This document shows, one piece after another, positions 43,846 through 52,191 of a DNA stretch of 64,000 bases. Numbering within the stretch: position 1 is the first letter of the stretch; the number at the start of each line of letters is the position of its first letter. Source of the DNA: Phycisphaerales bacterium (GTDB lineage: Bacteria > Planctomycetota > Phycisphaerae > Phycisphaerales > UBA1924); the NCBI GenBank assembly GCA_029213305.1, contig JARGPA010000004.1, positions 62,001 through 126,000 on the forward strand, given 5' to 3'. Under the pieces are notes generated by a model. The model was not told the origin of the DNA, did no database searches, and was given only the letters and a program-made list of their open reading frames with translations. The translations under genes and the position numbers were made by a program.

Positions 43846-43920
43846 GGCCCCATCGTCTAGTTAGGTCCAGGACACCAGGTTTTCATCCTGGTAACGCGGG
43901 TTCAAATCCCGCTGGGGTCA
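43846..43920 (+). tRNA. tRNA-Glu (anticodon TTC)
   Basis: Acceptor GGCCCCA/TGGGGTC (one G-U pair at position 2-71), anticodon stem CCAGG/CCTGG with loop TTTTCAT (TTC), T-arm GCGGG TTCAAAT CCCGC. Discriminator A; CCA not encoded. Confidence 0.95.
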
Positions 43921-43923
43921 TTG

Positions 43924-43957
43924 GCCAGAGATTCTTTATTGAGTCTCTGGCATTTTT
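43924..43957 (+). terminator. Terminator of tRNA-Glu
   Basis: GCCAGAGA (43924-43931) pairs with TCTCTGGC (43944-43951), followed by ATTTTT. It starts four bases after the tRNA. Confidence 0.85.
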
Positions 43958-43963
43958 AATTAT

Positions 43964-44662
43964 CTAGAGATCCAGTTCGTCTATTGCAGTTCTAATCGTG
44001 TCGTAATCGAAGCCTCTGCGTGCGAGCCGGCCTGTGATTCGTCTGACTCGAACTTCCGGTTGATGACGATCTGAAATCGATCTCGCTGCAGACTGTGCCA
44101 GTTTGCGTGCATCAGCTAATGAATCACGATCTTCCAGGGCTTCATCTAAAACTAGGTTGATGATTTCAGTTTCAATCCCACGTTCACGCAGTTTGCCTGT
44201 GAGTAGTCTTCTGCCTGCGGGTTTTCGTGCGAGTTGATTCCTGACAAACACACGGGCGTAGTTTTCATCATCTAGAACTTGCAATCGAGTAAGTTCGTCA
44301 ATTGCCCAACTGATCGCGTCGGATTCGTAGCCGTACTCTTTTAGTTTTCTGCTCAGTTCAAACTTTGATTTTGATCGCTTTGTGAGGATCCGTACAGCTG
44401 CTCGAAACGCATTCCCTTGATTGAGTTCGTTCGTTAGAAGATCAGATAGATTTTGATCCCAACGAGTCCCAACTTCGATATCATGATCAGCCTTTGTTTC
44501 AAGTGAGATTCTGCCAAGCCGTCTTCGATCAACAAAGAGAGTGACGCGAGCAGGATCGTCCCTGCATGGCCGTAGAGCAGTTACAAGCACACTTCCATCA
44601 GTTGGGAGTGGTTCTATTGTTTCTGTAGTGTTCTTGCGTTTGTATCGGTAATACGAACTCAT
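43964..44662 (-). CDS. recX: RecX-family regulatory protein
   Basis: Modulates RecA filaments. 232 residues: an N-terminal roughly 75-residue beta-rich extension (VTLFVDRRRLGRISL) precedes three tandem three-helix RecX repeats beginning RAAVRILTKRSKSKFELSRKLKEYGY, QVLDDENYARVFVRNQLARKP and EVRVRRITGRLARRGFDYDTI. The start ATG overlaps the TPR gene stop (ATGA), so the pair is coupled. recA is not in the window. Confidence 0.9.
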   Translation of the reverse strand: MSSYYRYKRKNTTETIEPLPTDGSVLVTALRPCRDDPARVTLFVDRRRLGRISLETKADHDIEVGTRWDQNLSDLLTNELNQGNAFRAAVRILTKRSKSKFELSRKLKEYGYESDAISWAIDELTRLQVLDDENYARVFVRNQLARKPAGRRLLTGKLRERGIETEIINLVLDEALEDRDSLADARKLAQSAARSISDRHQPEVRVRRITGRLARRGFDYDTIRTAIDELDL

Positions 44663-44967
44663 GTTACAGATTGTAACAGTGTTGACAGCTCTGAGAGGGC
44701 TTTGCCATCTTGAACTTGTTTCGCGGCTTCAATGCCCTCAGCAATGATCGACTTTGCTTCAGCTTGTTTACCAAGTTGATCTAGAGTTTGCCCTTTGAAG
44801 TAATATGCGTAACAGTAGTTCGGATCGAGTTCTATCACCTTGCTATAAGACTCGATCGCTCGATCTAGTTCGCCTGACTTTGCAAGTTCTTGAGCAAGGC
44901 CATAGTGAACAAATGGATCTTCCGGATCAATCGTGAGTAGTTTTTCGAGTTGAGCAATAGATGGCAT
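44659..44967 (-). CDS. Small tetratricopeptide-repeat protein
   Basis: 102 residues from ATG 44967. Two TPR units are clear: FVHYGLAQELAKSGELDRAIESYSKVIELDP and YAYYFKGQTLDQLGKQAEAKSIIAEGIEAA (each about 34 residues, shown here by their edges). Upstream starts at 45009 add a sequence unlike TPR relatives. Coupled to recX by four-base overlap. Likely a protein-interaction adaptor; partner unknown. Confidence 0.75.
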   Translation of the reverse strand: MPSIAQLEKLLTIDPEDPFVHYGLAQELAKSGELDRAIESYSKVIELDPNYCYAYYFKGQTLDQLGKQAEAKSIIAEGIEAAKQVQDGKALSELSTLLQSVT

Positions 44968-45085
44968 TATTCCATCATACCCAGTATGGAACCACGATAT
45001 CTTAAGCAACGAAGACTATACATGTATAATTGTAACATGAGGATTAGCCTACCTGTATGTCTCCAATGAGATGTAGATAGGACTA

Positions 45086-45946
45086 TTACTTCGAATAGTC
45101 GAATACACCATGCCCGCTCTTGTTTCCTAAACGACCCGCGACAACGAGTTGCTTGAGTAGTGGGCACGCACGATATCGATCGTTGTTTAATCCCTCAGCA
45201 AGAACTTCCATGATGTGAACACAGGTATCGAGTCCGATGAAATCAGCAAGTCGCAACGGGCCCATCGGATGTGCCATACCAAGTTTCATGATTTCATCGA
45301 TGTGCTCAGGTTCTGCAACACCTTCCATCCATGCATAAAACGCCTCGTTAATCATGGGCATGAGCACGCGATTGGAAACGAACCCTGCTCGATCATTTGC
45401 AGGAACCGCAACTTTTCCCATTGCTTCAGAAAGTGCGATGGTTCGTTTGGTTGTTTCCTCGGAAGTTGCTAAGCCGTTAATTACTTCGACAAGTTTCATC
45501 ACCGGGACTGGATTGAAAAAGTGCATTCCAATAAATCGATCCGCTGCGTCACCAACACTTGTTGCGAGATCTGTGATCGAAATGGATGAAGTGTTCGATG
45601 CAAGAATTTGATTTTCAGTGAACTTGTCTGCAAGATCTGAGAAAATTTTCTTTTTGATATCAAGATCTTCCACAACTGCTTCAATAACGATATCAGCGTC
45701 ATACATCGCATCCTGTGATGATGCATAGGTCAGTCTTGATTGTGTCTTTGATACATCATCATCAGTCATTCTGCCCTTTTCAACTGCTCTTGAGAGCAGT
45801 TTGTTGTGCAAAGACTTGCATCGATCAAGCGCATCTGTTGAGAGATCATACACGACGGTTTCAAACCCGTTGACAGCTGCGATCTGGGCGATCCCGCCGC
45901 CCATTTGTCCGCTGCCGATGATTGCAACTTTGTTGATACCGTGCAT
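45086..45946 (-). CDS. 3-hydroxybutyryl-CoA dehydrogenase
   Basis: 286 residues, cytoplasmic. N-terminal NAD-binding motif VAIIGSGQMGGGIAQ, then EAVVEDLDIKKKIF, ASNTSSISITDLA (catalytic Ser region), RFIGMHFFNPVPVMKLVEV (catalytic His and Asn), and the C-terminal GNKSGHGVFDYSK. Oxidises (S)-3-hydroxyacyl-CoA to the 3-oxo form in fatty-acid or butyryl-CoA metabolism. AAGGAG precedes the ATG at 45946. It is divergent from the B12/GTPase gene across a 207-base gap, both being acyl-CoA functions. Confidence 0.93.
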   Translation of the reverse strand: MHGINKVAIIGSGQMGGGIAQIAAVNGFETVVYDLSTDALDRCKSLHNKLLSRAVEKGRMTDDDVSKTQSRLTYASSQDAMYDADIVIEAVVEDLDIKKKIFSDLADKFTENQILASNTSSISITDLATSVGDAADRFIGMHFFNPVPVMKLVEVINGLATSEETTKRTIALSEAMGKVAVPANDRAGFVSNRVLMPMINEAFYAWMEGVAEPEHIDEIMKLGMAHPMGPLRLADFIGLDTCVHIMEVLAEGLNNDRYRACPLLKQLVVAGRLGNKSGHGVFDYSK

Positions 45947-46067
45947 GATGCTCTCCTTGAATATGAGCGATTTGAGTTGAGTGATCCCGGGTCAAAATAA
46001 TAGACAATCAGGAACTGATTGTCCCATTTTCAATGATGAACGCCATGGATCGGAGTTGAAGGTGGAG

Positions 46068-46117
46068 TTGGGATAATTGAGTCTTAACGCATAGAATACC
46101 CCCCGAGCTTCGCTCGG
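46068..46117 (+). promoter_or_regulatory. Candidate promoter and 5' hairpin of the B12/GTPase operon
   Basis: TTGGGA (46068-46073), 18-base spacer, TAGAAT (46092-46097), then CCGAGCTTCGCTCGG (46103-46117), a compact hairpin that would sit at the very 5' end of the transcript. The -35 match is modest. Confidence 0.4.
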
Positions 46118-46153
46118 TTCGTATTTGATCAATGCACCCTAGAGGACTCGTAA

Positions 46154-47314
46154 ATGGCTCATCAACTCGGCGAAGCAACCAGTGCATTTGAGAAAATGGA
46201 TCGGTGCTCAGATCTCGATCATCGTCCTCGCGTGCTTCTAGGCAAAATGGGACTCGACGGCCATGATCGCGGAGTGAAAGTCATTGCACGAGCTCTACGA
46301 GACTCTGGTGTCCATGTGATCTACTCAGGCCTCTGGCAAACCCCTGCATCTCTTGCGATCTCTGCAAGGGATGAAGATGTGGATGTTATTGCTGCTTCGA
46401 TGATGTCAAACTCGCACCTTGTCCTTGGGCGTCGTCTAATAGATTCCATGAACGAAGTTGGCCGTCCTGACATCCCTGTCCTGATGGGTGGGATTCTTCC
46501 ACAGGAAGACATTTCAAAGCTAATCGAAATGGGTGTGAAGCAGTGTTTCCCAACAGGGACCGGATTGATGGATATTGTGCACGCAGTTCGCGCAGCTGTA
46601 CATCCACAAGATGCAGTTGTGGGATCAGGAAATGCGAGCGCTCAACTTTCGCGTGACATTTCATTAATGCACAATGAAAAGAAGATGCGTGACAATGCAA
46701 CAATGCGTAGACCAAAGCGAGTAATCGGATTTACCGGATCTCCAGGTGCAGGGAAAAGTACTCTAGTTGCCCAATTAGCAAGAGAGCATTTCACACGAGC
46801 ACAAGCAGATCCGTCGATCGGCCGATGTGCAGTTCTCGCGTTTGACCCGAAGAGTCCAATCACAAGCGGCGCTTTACTCGGCGATCGTCTCCGTGTAGAT
46901 TTCAACAACATCGGCGAACATGTGTACTATCACTCGCTCGCAATTCGAGGAGAAGATTACCACGGACTTCAAGGCGCTATCGAACTTATCGGTGGAGCAT
47001 GCGAAGGAAATGATGCATATGACACTTTGTTTGTTGAAACGGTCGGTGCAGGACAGAATGAAACAATGATCCGTGATTTTGTGGATACCACTGCCGTCGT
47101 CCTCACTCCTGGAATGGGGGATTCGGTCCAGATGGACAAAGCAGGGATTCTTGAAATTGCAGACATCTTCGTTTGTAATAAAGCAGATCATCCTGGAGAG
47201 GATGAGCTCGTCCGTGATTTACGAGATATTGCAGGGAAGACACCGATCATGGAAACTGTTGCGACTCATTCTAAGGGTATTCCAGAACTCTTTGATTTGA
47301 TCATGAGTACATGA
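46154..47314 (+). CDS. Fusion of B12-binding domain and MeaB/ArgK-type GTPase (front half of IcmF)
   Basis: 386 residues. Domain 1 (about 25-155) is a cobalamin-binding Rossmann domain with DGHDRG at 35-40 (DxHxxG; His37 would ligate cobalt), SMMSNSHLVLG and LMGGILP. Domain 2 (about 190-386) is a G3E/MeaB-type P-loop GTPase: GSPGAGKS at 195-202, FVETVGAGQNE (base II/III region), and NKAD for guanine. Isobutyryl-CoA mutase IcmF has B12-binding, GTPase and mutase domains in this order; here the chain stops after the GTPase. The catalytic mutase subunit must be encoded elsewhere or be absent. The gene overlaps pncC by four bases. GAGG precedes the start. Confidence 0.85.
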   Translation: MAHQLGEATSAFEKMDRCSDLDHRPRVLLGKMGLDGHDRGVKVIARALRDSGVHVIYSGLWQTPASLAISARDEDVDVIAASMMSNSHLVLGRRLIDSMNEVGRPDIPVLMGGILPQEDISKLIEMGVKQCFPTGTGLMDIVHAVRAAVHPQDAVVGSGNASAQLSRDISLMHNEKKMRDNATMRRPKRVIGFTGSPGAGKSTLVAQLAREHFTRAQADPSIGRCAVLAFDPKSPITSGALLGDRLRVDFNNIGEHVYYHSLAIRGEDYHGLQGAIELIGGACEGNDAYDTLFVETVGAGQNETMIRDFVDTTAVVLTPGMGDSVQMDKAGILEIADIFVCNKADHPGEDELVRDLRDIAGKTPIMETVATHSKGIPELFDLIMST

Positions 47315-47859
47315 GTACGAAACCTACAAACTTAGATCAGTCTTCTCAACTAGTTTCTTTACTCAAGGAACGCAACGAGTTACTCGCAACTGTTGAGAGT
47401 TGTACCGGTGGTATGGTGGGCTCAATGCTCACTTCAATATCTGGCGCTTCTGATGTGTATGTGGGGGGGGCGATCACTTACTCCAACTGGATGAAATGCA
47501 AATGTGTTGAAGTAAGAAGTGACACACTGGAACAGTATGGTGCAGTAAGTTCGCAAACTGCAGTAGGCATGTCCCAGGGCGCTCTCAATGCATTCGAGGC
47601 GGATGTTGCAATTGCGATCACAGGAATCGCTGGGCCAAATGGAGGGACTCCTGATAAACCCGTTGGGACTGTATGGATTTCTGTCGCTCATAAGAATCTT
47701 CAACCAGATACGAGAAGGTTTGTATTCTCTGGGGATCGAGAATCTGTTCGTCAATCAGCAACTCACTCAGCAATCGAGATTGCGATTCAGTGTTTACTAC
47801 AGGACTTTCAATCCATCAACAATGAACAAGAACGAATTGTTGGATACACTCACTTATGA
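47311..47859 (+). CDS. pncC: Nicotinamide-nucleotide amidohydrolase (CinA C-terminal type)
   Basis: 182 residues. CinA_C motifs: LLATVESCTGGMVGSMLT, SDVYVGGAITYSNWMK, and AITGIAGPNGGTPDKPVGTVW. Deamidates NMN to NaMN, recycling NAD breakdown product. The N-terminal COG1058 half of full CinA is absent, as in stand-alone PncC. ATGA overlaps link it to the GTPase gene before and thiS after. An eight-G run (47463-47470) lies in frame in the conserved YVGGA segment. Confidence 0.92.
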   Translation: MSTKPTNLDQSSQLVSLLKERNELLATVESCTGGMVGSMLTSISGASDVYVGGAITYSNWMKCKCVEVRSDTLEQYGAVSSQTAVGMSQGALNAFEADVAIAITGIAGPNGGTPDKPVGTVWISVAHKNLQPDTRRFVFSGDRESVRQSATHSAIEIAIQCLLQDFQSINNEQERIVGYTHL

Positions 47860-48056
47860 AATGCATCGTTAACGGCGAATCAAAGAATCTACCAGATGGT
47901 CTTACTGTTGAAGGATTGATCGAACATTTAGGACTTGCAAGTGCAATCTGTGCAGCTGAAGTAGATAAAAAAATCGTTCCCAAACGGGAACGATCGAGTT
48001 GTATTCTTATTGAAGGTCAACAAGTTGAAATCGTAACACTCGTTGGTGGCGGATAA
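47856..48056 (+). CDS. thiS: ThiS-like sulfur carrier protein
   Basis: 66 residues, the usual ThiS size. Beta-grasp pattern MKCIVNGESKNLPDGLTVEGLI and the essential C-terminal Gly-Gly (VTLVGGG end), which is adenylated and thiocarboxylated to donate sulfur in thiazole synthesis. Overlaps pncC by four bases. No thiG, thiF or thiO gene adjoins it here, so the partner genes are elsewhere; a MoaD-type or other sulfur carrier role is possible. Confidence 0.85.
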   Translation: MKCIVNGESKNLPDGLTVEGLIEHLGLASAICAAEVDKKIVPKRERSSCILIEGQQVEIVTLVGGG

Positions 48057-48070
48057 GAGATTGCATTCAC

Positions 48071-48092
48071 AATCAACTCAAATGAGTTGATT
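48071..48092. terminator. Hairpin between convergent thiS and the PpiD-like gene
   Basis: AATCAACTC (48071-48079) pairs perfectly with GAGTTGATT (48084-48092) around AAAT. T-tracts are weak on both sides, so it may be a poor bidirectional terminator. It overlaps the stop of the PpiD-like gene. Confidence 0.4.
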
Positions 48093-50112
48093 ATTGAACC
48101 GGATCTTCTTCAGAATCGTCTTCATCCTTCTCTTTGATCTGAGTCAAACCAAATCGTCTAGACAAGGATTCGAAAGAGAACGGATCGTTTTCAAGCATCC
48201 CTGCATCAATTAGTTCGCTTTGTGCAGCGTTGTTTGTGACCGCACGTGCGATAGTTCTAAATCGTTCAATCGTGATCGGGCGAGGAGCGACAAGATGAGA
48301 TACTGCAATCGCTTTAGACGCAGGAAGAGCAACAACAGTTGATGTCGGTGATTCTTCAAGTGTAGTTGGAGGGGTCAGTGGATCAATCCCTGTCGCAGCG
48401 TCGAAGACTGCGTTCCTGAACTCTTCTACATTGAGTCTTGGATCTACAAAGGCTGCAAGGCGACCTTTCCCGATTGATTCTCTACCAACAAGCAAGTTGC
48501 GAAGTACACCAGGGCGAGTAATCGCTGATGTATCAGTGTTCATCGCGATAACCATATCAATTGCTGGTTCAAGAGTTCCGCTTGCAATGATTGCGGAGTT
48601 GAGTTCGTCAATCTGACTTTGGAGTAACTCGTATGCTTCGATTGATTTGTAATCACTGACAACTTGGTCGCGAGTGACATCTTCAACAGTATCTGCAGGA
48701 CCTTGTTCACGAACAGCAAGGATTATTGCGAAGTAACGATTCCCAAGTTGGTCCTCAGCTGCAGGATCAACTAGAGGTAGTCCAATTTGAACATCAAGCC
48801 CTGTTGTGTTTGCTTCTTCGAGTTCAAAGAAAGCTGGGAGACCGTACGCTGGTAGTTGACGAGATCCGATCCGATATGCGGAACCACCAATTCCTGGAAG
48901 TGAAGAGATCGCATTCGCGTTTAGCCAACGATCACCAACCATTGTTACAGATGGCAAAGGAATAGTTACTTGGAACTGTTCCTTAATTCGATCTACAACT
49001 GTTTGTGCAATATCCTCGAGCTTCGGCCTGCGTGATTCCCAATCTTCCGGGAGTGTCAAGATTCCATTGGTTGAAGGGAATCCATTTGTCGCACTGACGA
49101 CTTTAGCGCGGATTGCACGATCAGCTTCAACCATCATGTCAGTTGCATTTTTTTCTCTGAACTGTGCTTCGAGCTTTGGACGTTCAAGAGCAAAGTCGCC
49201 GGGGAACTGATCTCTGCTTGTTCTCCAGAGTTTGTTCAACTCAACACGATCAACAGGAACCGCATTCATGAAAGTATTTTTGTCGAGTGTTAACCATCCC
49301 ATTTGAACGCGTGTTGGTTGGGTGTATCCAATTTGGAAGTCATTGTCGCTTGGACTCTGAGCTTTGTAAATATCAAAGAAGGTTTGGATTTCTTCATCTG
49401 TTGGATCAGGGATTGTCGAACTTACCATAGTCGAGTCGAGAACCGCTGCATTCACTGCAATCGCGTCCCATGACTCATGTGCAGCTTTGATAGCTCCAAG
49501 ATCACTAAATGAAGCAAGCTTTGGAACAGAACCAAGCAATCGGTATACACCTCTTGCTTGAGCAAGGATTTTGTATACATCTTCCATAGTTCCGCCTGCG
49601 TTACCTGCAGAGAGGGTCGCGTTGCGGGACATGATCTGAATGATCTGATCTTTCAAACTAGCGAGACGCTCTTGTTCCTCGAGTGGACTAAGCTGGAGTC
49701 CGCGTTGTTTCTCAGTGAAGACTTGAATGTACGCTTCTGCAGTTGCTAGCTCACCGATCCAAGCTGCTCCATCGCCCGATTCTCCGACGAGTCCTGCGTT
49801 TTCTGCTTGTTGGACAAGCAGCAACCAGTGGAGGGCAACCGTTGATTCACTCTCAGTATTAAGGCCCATCCCACCTGCAGATCGAGGTCCAAGAGCTCTA
49901 GGGTTAACCCGTTTGAGTAAGCTGATTGCGACATTGGCATTTTGAACATCGCCGCGTGTGAACTTTGTTCCGTCTTCCAATGTTGCAACCTTTGCTTTGA
50001 GTGGCGAAGGAGACAACCTTGTTAGTACAGGTTGAAGCAAGAACACGACCATCAGCAATGAACCACCGATTGCGAGGATGATCAACTGATATTTTCTGAT
50101 GAGCTTGAGCAT
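48091..50112 (-). CDS. Membrane-anchored PpiD/SurA-like periplasmic protein without a recognisable PPIase domain
   Basis: 673 residues from ATG 50112 (GGA eight bases upstream; a TTG at 50139 is rejected). One N-terminal membrane helix (about 8-27, KYQLIILAIGGSLLMVVFLL), then a long helical periplasmic region of PpiD/SurA-N character. I cannot find the parvulin signature (the conserved HILV... and QFSEDPGS-type stretches), so the isomerase activity may be missing. A chaperone role in outer-membrane protein handling is plausible given LptD nearby. The C-terminus is highly acidic (EKDEDDSEEDPVQ). Confidence 0.65.
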   Translation of the reverse strand: MLKLIRKYQLIILAIGGSLLMVVFLLQPVLTRLSPSPLKAKVATLEDGTKFTRGDVQNANVAISLLKRVNPRALGPRSAGGMGLNTESESTVALHWLLLVQQAENAGLVGESGDGAAWIGELATAEAYIQVFTEKQRGLQLSPLEEQERLASLKDQIIQIMSRNATLSAGNAGGTMEDVYKILAQARGVYRLLGSVPKLASFSDLGAIKAAHESWDAIAVNAAVLDSTMVSSTIPDPTDEEIQTFFDIYKAQSPSDNDFQIGYTQPTRVQMGWLTLDKNTFMNAVPVDRVELNKLWRTSRDQFPGDFALERPKLEAQFREKNATDMMVEADRAIRAKVVSATNGFPSTNGILTLPEDWESRRPKLEDIAQTVVDRIKEQFQVTIPLPSVTMVGDRWLNANAISSLPGIGGSAYRIGSRQLPAYGLPAFFELEEANTTGLDVQIGLPLVDPAAEDQLGNRYFAIILAVREQGPADTVEDVTRDQVVSDYKSIEAYELLQSQIDELNSAIIASGTLEPAIDMVIAMNTDTSAITRPGVLRNLLVGRESIGKGRLAAFVDPRLNVEEFRNAVFDAATGIDPLTPPTTLEESPTSTVVALPASKAIAVSHLVAPRPITIERFRTIARAVTNNAAQSELIDAGMLENDPFSFESLSRRFGLTQIKEKDEDDSEEDPVQ

Positions 50113-50150
50113 TGAGGGTTCCGTATTGGTGAGAGCCAAATCTAATAATG

Positions 50151-50185
50151 AAAAACGAATCCGCGGGGATTATCCCGAGGATTCG
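50151..50185 (-). terminator. Rho-independent terminator of rpsD
   Basis: On the minus strand CGAATCC (50185-50179) pairs with GGATTCG (50162-50156), with an inner GGGATAATCCC helix, followed by TTTTT (50155-50151). It lies 54 bases after the rpsD stop. Confidence 0.85.
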
Positions 50186-50238
50186 CTTGGCTTATCCTCG
50201 GCGTCCATTGCCCGAGCAGGACGCGAGGTTGGATTTAT

Positions 50239-50838
50239 TTATCGATAGAATTCGATGATCAGGTTGGTGTTTACATCGAATGGAATTTGATCCGATGTTG
50301 GTAATGAACTGATCTTCGAGTTGAGTTCGGAAGGATTAAATGAGATCCAACCTGGGACTTCGTGACCGCCCATTGATTCCATGTTCTCGCGAGCGAGTTT
50401 CTGAATACCTGTTTTAAGGGTGATTACATCACCGACTTTGACGCGGTATGAAGGGATGTCTACTTTCTTGCCGTTAACAAGAATGTGTCCATGTCCAACC
50501 ATTTGGCGTGAAGCCCAGATTGTACGAACGACACCCATGCGACGAACGACATTGTCCAAACGAAGCTCTAAGAGCTGCATGAGGATGTCACCTGAGTTAC
50601 CAGGGCGACGCTTCGCTTCGTCAACAGTTCTACGGAACTGCTTTTCGAGGATGTTGTAGTGGTAACGAAGTTTTTGCTTCTCTTGGAGACGAATACCGTA
50701 GTCACGCAAACGGCGACCGCGATGTCCGTGCATACCAGGTGCATTCAGCATGCGCTTCGATGTGTGCTTTGGGATGTCAGCGATTGGTACACCGACACGA
50801 CGAGAGAGACGAACCTTGGGTCCAGTATAAGTAGCCAT
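50239..50838 (-). CDS. rpsD: 30S ribosomal protein S4
   Basis: 199 residues from ATG 50838 (AGGAG seven bases upstream; an apparent start at 50922 would run through the structured leader). N-terminal YTGPKVRLSRRVG without the zinc cysteines of some S4 proteins, PGMHGHRGRRLRDYGIRLQEKQKLR, then the S4 RNA-binding domain RLDNVVRRMGVVRTIWASRQMVGHGHI and VNGKKVDIPSYRVKVGD. Binds 16S rRNA early in 30S assembly. It stands alone, outside the rpsM-rpsK-rpsD-rpoA cluster usual in many bacteria. Confidence 0.95.
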   Translation of the reverse strand: MATYTGPKVRLSRRVGVPIADIPKHTSKRMLNAPGMHGHRGRRLRDYGIRLQEKQKLRYHYNILEKQFRRTVDEAKRRPGNSGDILMQLLELRLDNVVRRMGVVRTIWASRQMVGHGHILVNGKKVDIPSYRVKVGDVITLKTGIQKLARENMESMGGHEVPGWISFNPSELNSKISSLPTSDQIPFDVNTNLIIEFYR

Positions 50839-50876
50839 AAGGCAACTCCTTTTCATCCGTCCGCACACGATCTTGG

Positions 50877-50920
50877 ATTCGATCCAGTTCGAATGCGGTG
50901 CTACGCATTTCGTAGCGACC
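50877..50920 (-). promoter_or_regulatory. Two adjacent hairpins in the rpsD leader
   Basis: On the minus strand a first hairpin pairs GCTACG with CGTAGC around AAATG, extended by GGT/ACC (plus-strand span 50897-50920). Directly downstream a second pairs ATTCGA with TCGAAT around six bases (50877-50894). They lie about 40-80 bases before the start codon. S4 proteins often control their own mRNA through leader structures, so these are candidate S4-binding elements. Confidence 0.4.
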
Positions 50921-51082
50921 ATGTCGGGTGGCCGAGACTTCGGTCCGACGAGTTTGGCCCGGGCACAATGCCAGGGAAGAGACGATTCAAGCCCGCTAGG
51001 GGCAATAGGTCAAGTTGAATTCAAATCTGTTTGGGTAATCTAAACTCCAAACAATCTGAAACGAGTCAGGGGTATGGTCGGG

Positions 51083-52117
51083 TCATTCCGCAAGAGGGTC
51101 AGGACGATAGAGCTTGACACCCAATGCCCAGTTTTTCTCAGTGAAGTTCCCACCCAAAGAGAACTGCTCGTCACGATCAGGACGAGTTGCTGAGAGAGCC
51201 ATGATTGTCTTTGCATCAAGATTGTCAATCAGTGATACAAGAACCGCTTCTGGTGATGAAGGGATCTTTGCGGCGCCATATTCTGGCCGTTCATGATGTG
51301 AGATGATGATGTGCTGAAGGATAGTCAAAGCACCTGCAGGCATTCTCGTACCGGTCTCATGCATCATCTGTTGAGCCTTATCGTGGAGCATAATCGCGCC
51401 TTCAACAAGGTGTCCAATCAGTTCGCCACGATCTGAGTATCCGAATCCTCGATCAAAGTAGAGTTCTCTGGTTTTGCCCAGATCGTGTAGGAAAAGCCCC
51501 ATGAGCACGATATCGCGATTGATCTTTGGATACAACGGACAAATGACATCGCAAAGCTGCATTAATGTCAGAGTATGTTCGATGAGTCCGCCTAAGTATG
51601 CGTGATGTAAACGAACCGCTGCTGGTGCTGTTCTAAACCCGTCCATGAGATATTCATCTGCGAGATAAGTATCTGCAAGCGCTTTCATAGAAGGATGTTG
51701 GAGCGTTGCAAGTAGTGCTTTGACTTCTTCGAACATCTCCTTGGGATCACGCTGCGATGCAGGGAGAATCTCGCGTAGTTCTTCGGGAGTCGGATCGTGT
51801 GAGTCGATACGGTGGATGATGATCTGAAGTTCACCCTGATATGCTTGGGTTTCGCCTTCGACCCAGACGAAACCGTTGGATGGAAGTTTCCTGAACATTG
51901 ATTCTTCGATTGACCACATTCTTCCCGCAGCGGTACCTGAAGAGTCTCCAAGGAGACATCGAAGGTAGGGTTTCCCCTTTTGAGTGGTGCCGAGTTGTGC
52001 ATTTGCGATGGAGTAGATCCCATCGAGTCGTTCAGCAGGTTTCATCTCGGAGAGTGTTCGTCTAGCGGTGTGTGTGCTCATAGATTGAGCATAGTTCTCT
52101 TCGGATAGATTCTCCAT
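51083..52117 (-). CDS. YhaM-like 3'-5' exoribonuclease (OB fold plus HD domain)
   Basis: About 345 residues. An N-terminal OB-fold region (about 35-110, LGTTQKGKPYLRCLLGDSSG) is followed by an HD phosphohydrolase domain with metal residues in HHAYLGGLIEHTL, LFLHDLGKTREL and HHERPEYG. This architecture matches YhaM/CBF1-type 3'-5' exonucleases. The start is uncertain: ATG at 52117 (used) or 52081; neither has a clear Shine-Dalgarno. Adjacent to LptD, divergent. Confidence 0.82.
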   Translation of the reverse strand: MENLSEENYAQSMSTHTARRTLSEMKPAERLDGIYSIANAQLGTTQKGKPYLRCLLGDSSGTAAGRMWSIEESMFRKLPSNGFVWVEGETQAYQGELQIIIHRIDSHDPTPEELREILPASQRDPKEMFEEVKALLATLQHPSMKALADTYLADEYLMDGFRTAPAAVRLHHAYLGGLIEHTLTLMQLCDVICPLYPKINRDIVLMGLFLHDLGKTRELYFDRGFGYSDRGELIGHLVEGAIMLHDKAQQMMHETGTRMPAGALTILQHIIISHHERPEYGAAKIPSSPEAVLVSLIDNLDAKTIMALSATRPDRDEQFSLGGNFTEKNWALGVKLYRPDPLAE

Positions 52118-52191
52118 GTTTGAGTGTACTGATCTCAAATGGGGTACACTTGTGATTCATCTCAAAGTTGGTTGCTTGGGGATGATGGAGA

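Noticed and set aside
45081-45100. GACTATT/AATAGTC hairpin as terminator of the hydroxyacyl-CoA dehydrogenase
   Set aside because: It overlaps the end of the coding sequence and has no T-run on the minus strand.
50839-50922. Longer rpsD start at 50922
   Set aside because: S4 proteins begin close to MATYTGPK; the upstream stretch folds into leader hairpins and lacks a ribosome site, while AGGAG precedes 50838.
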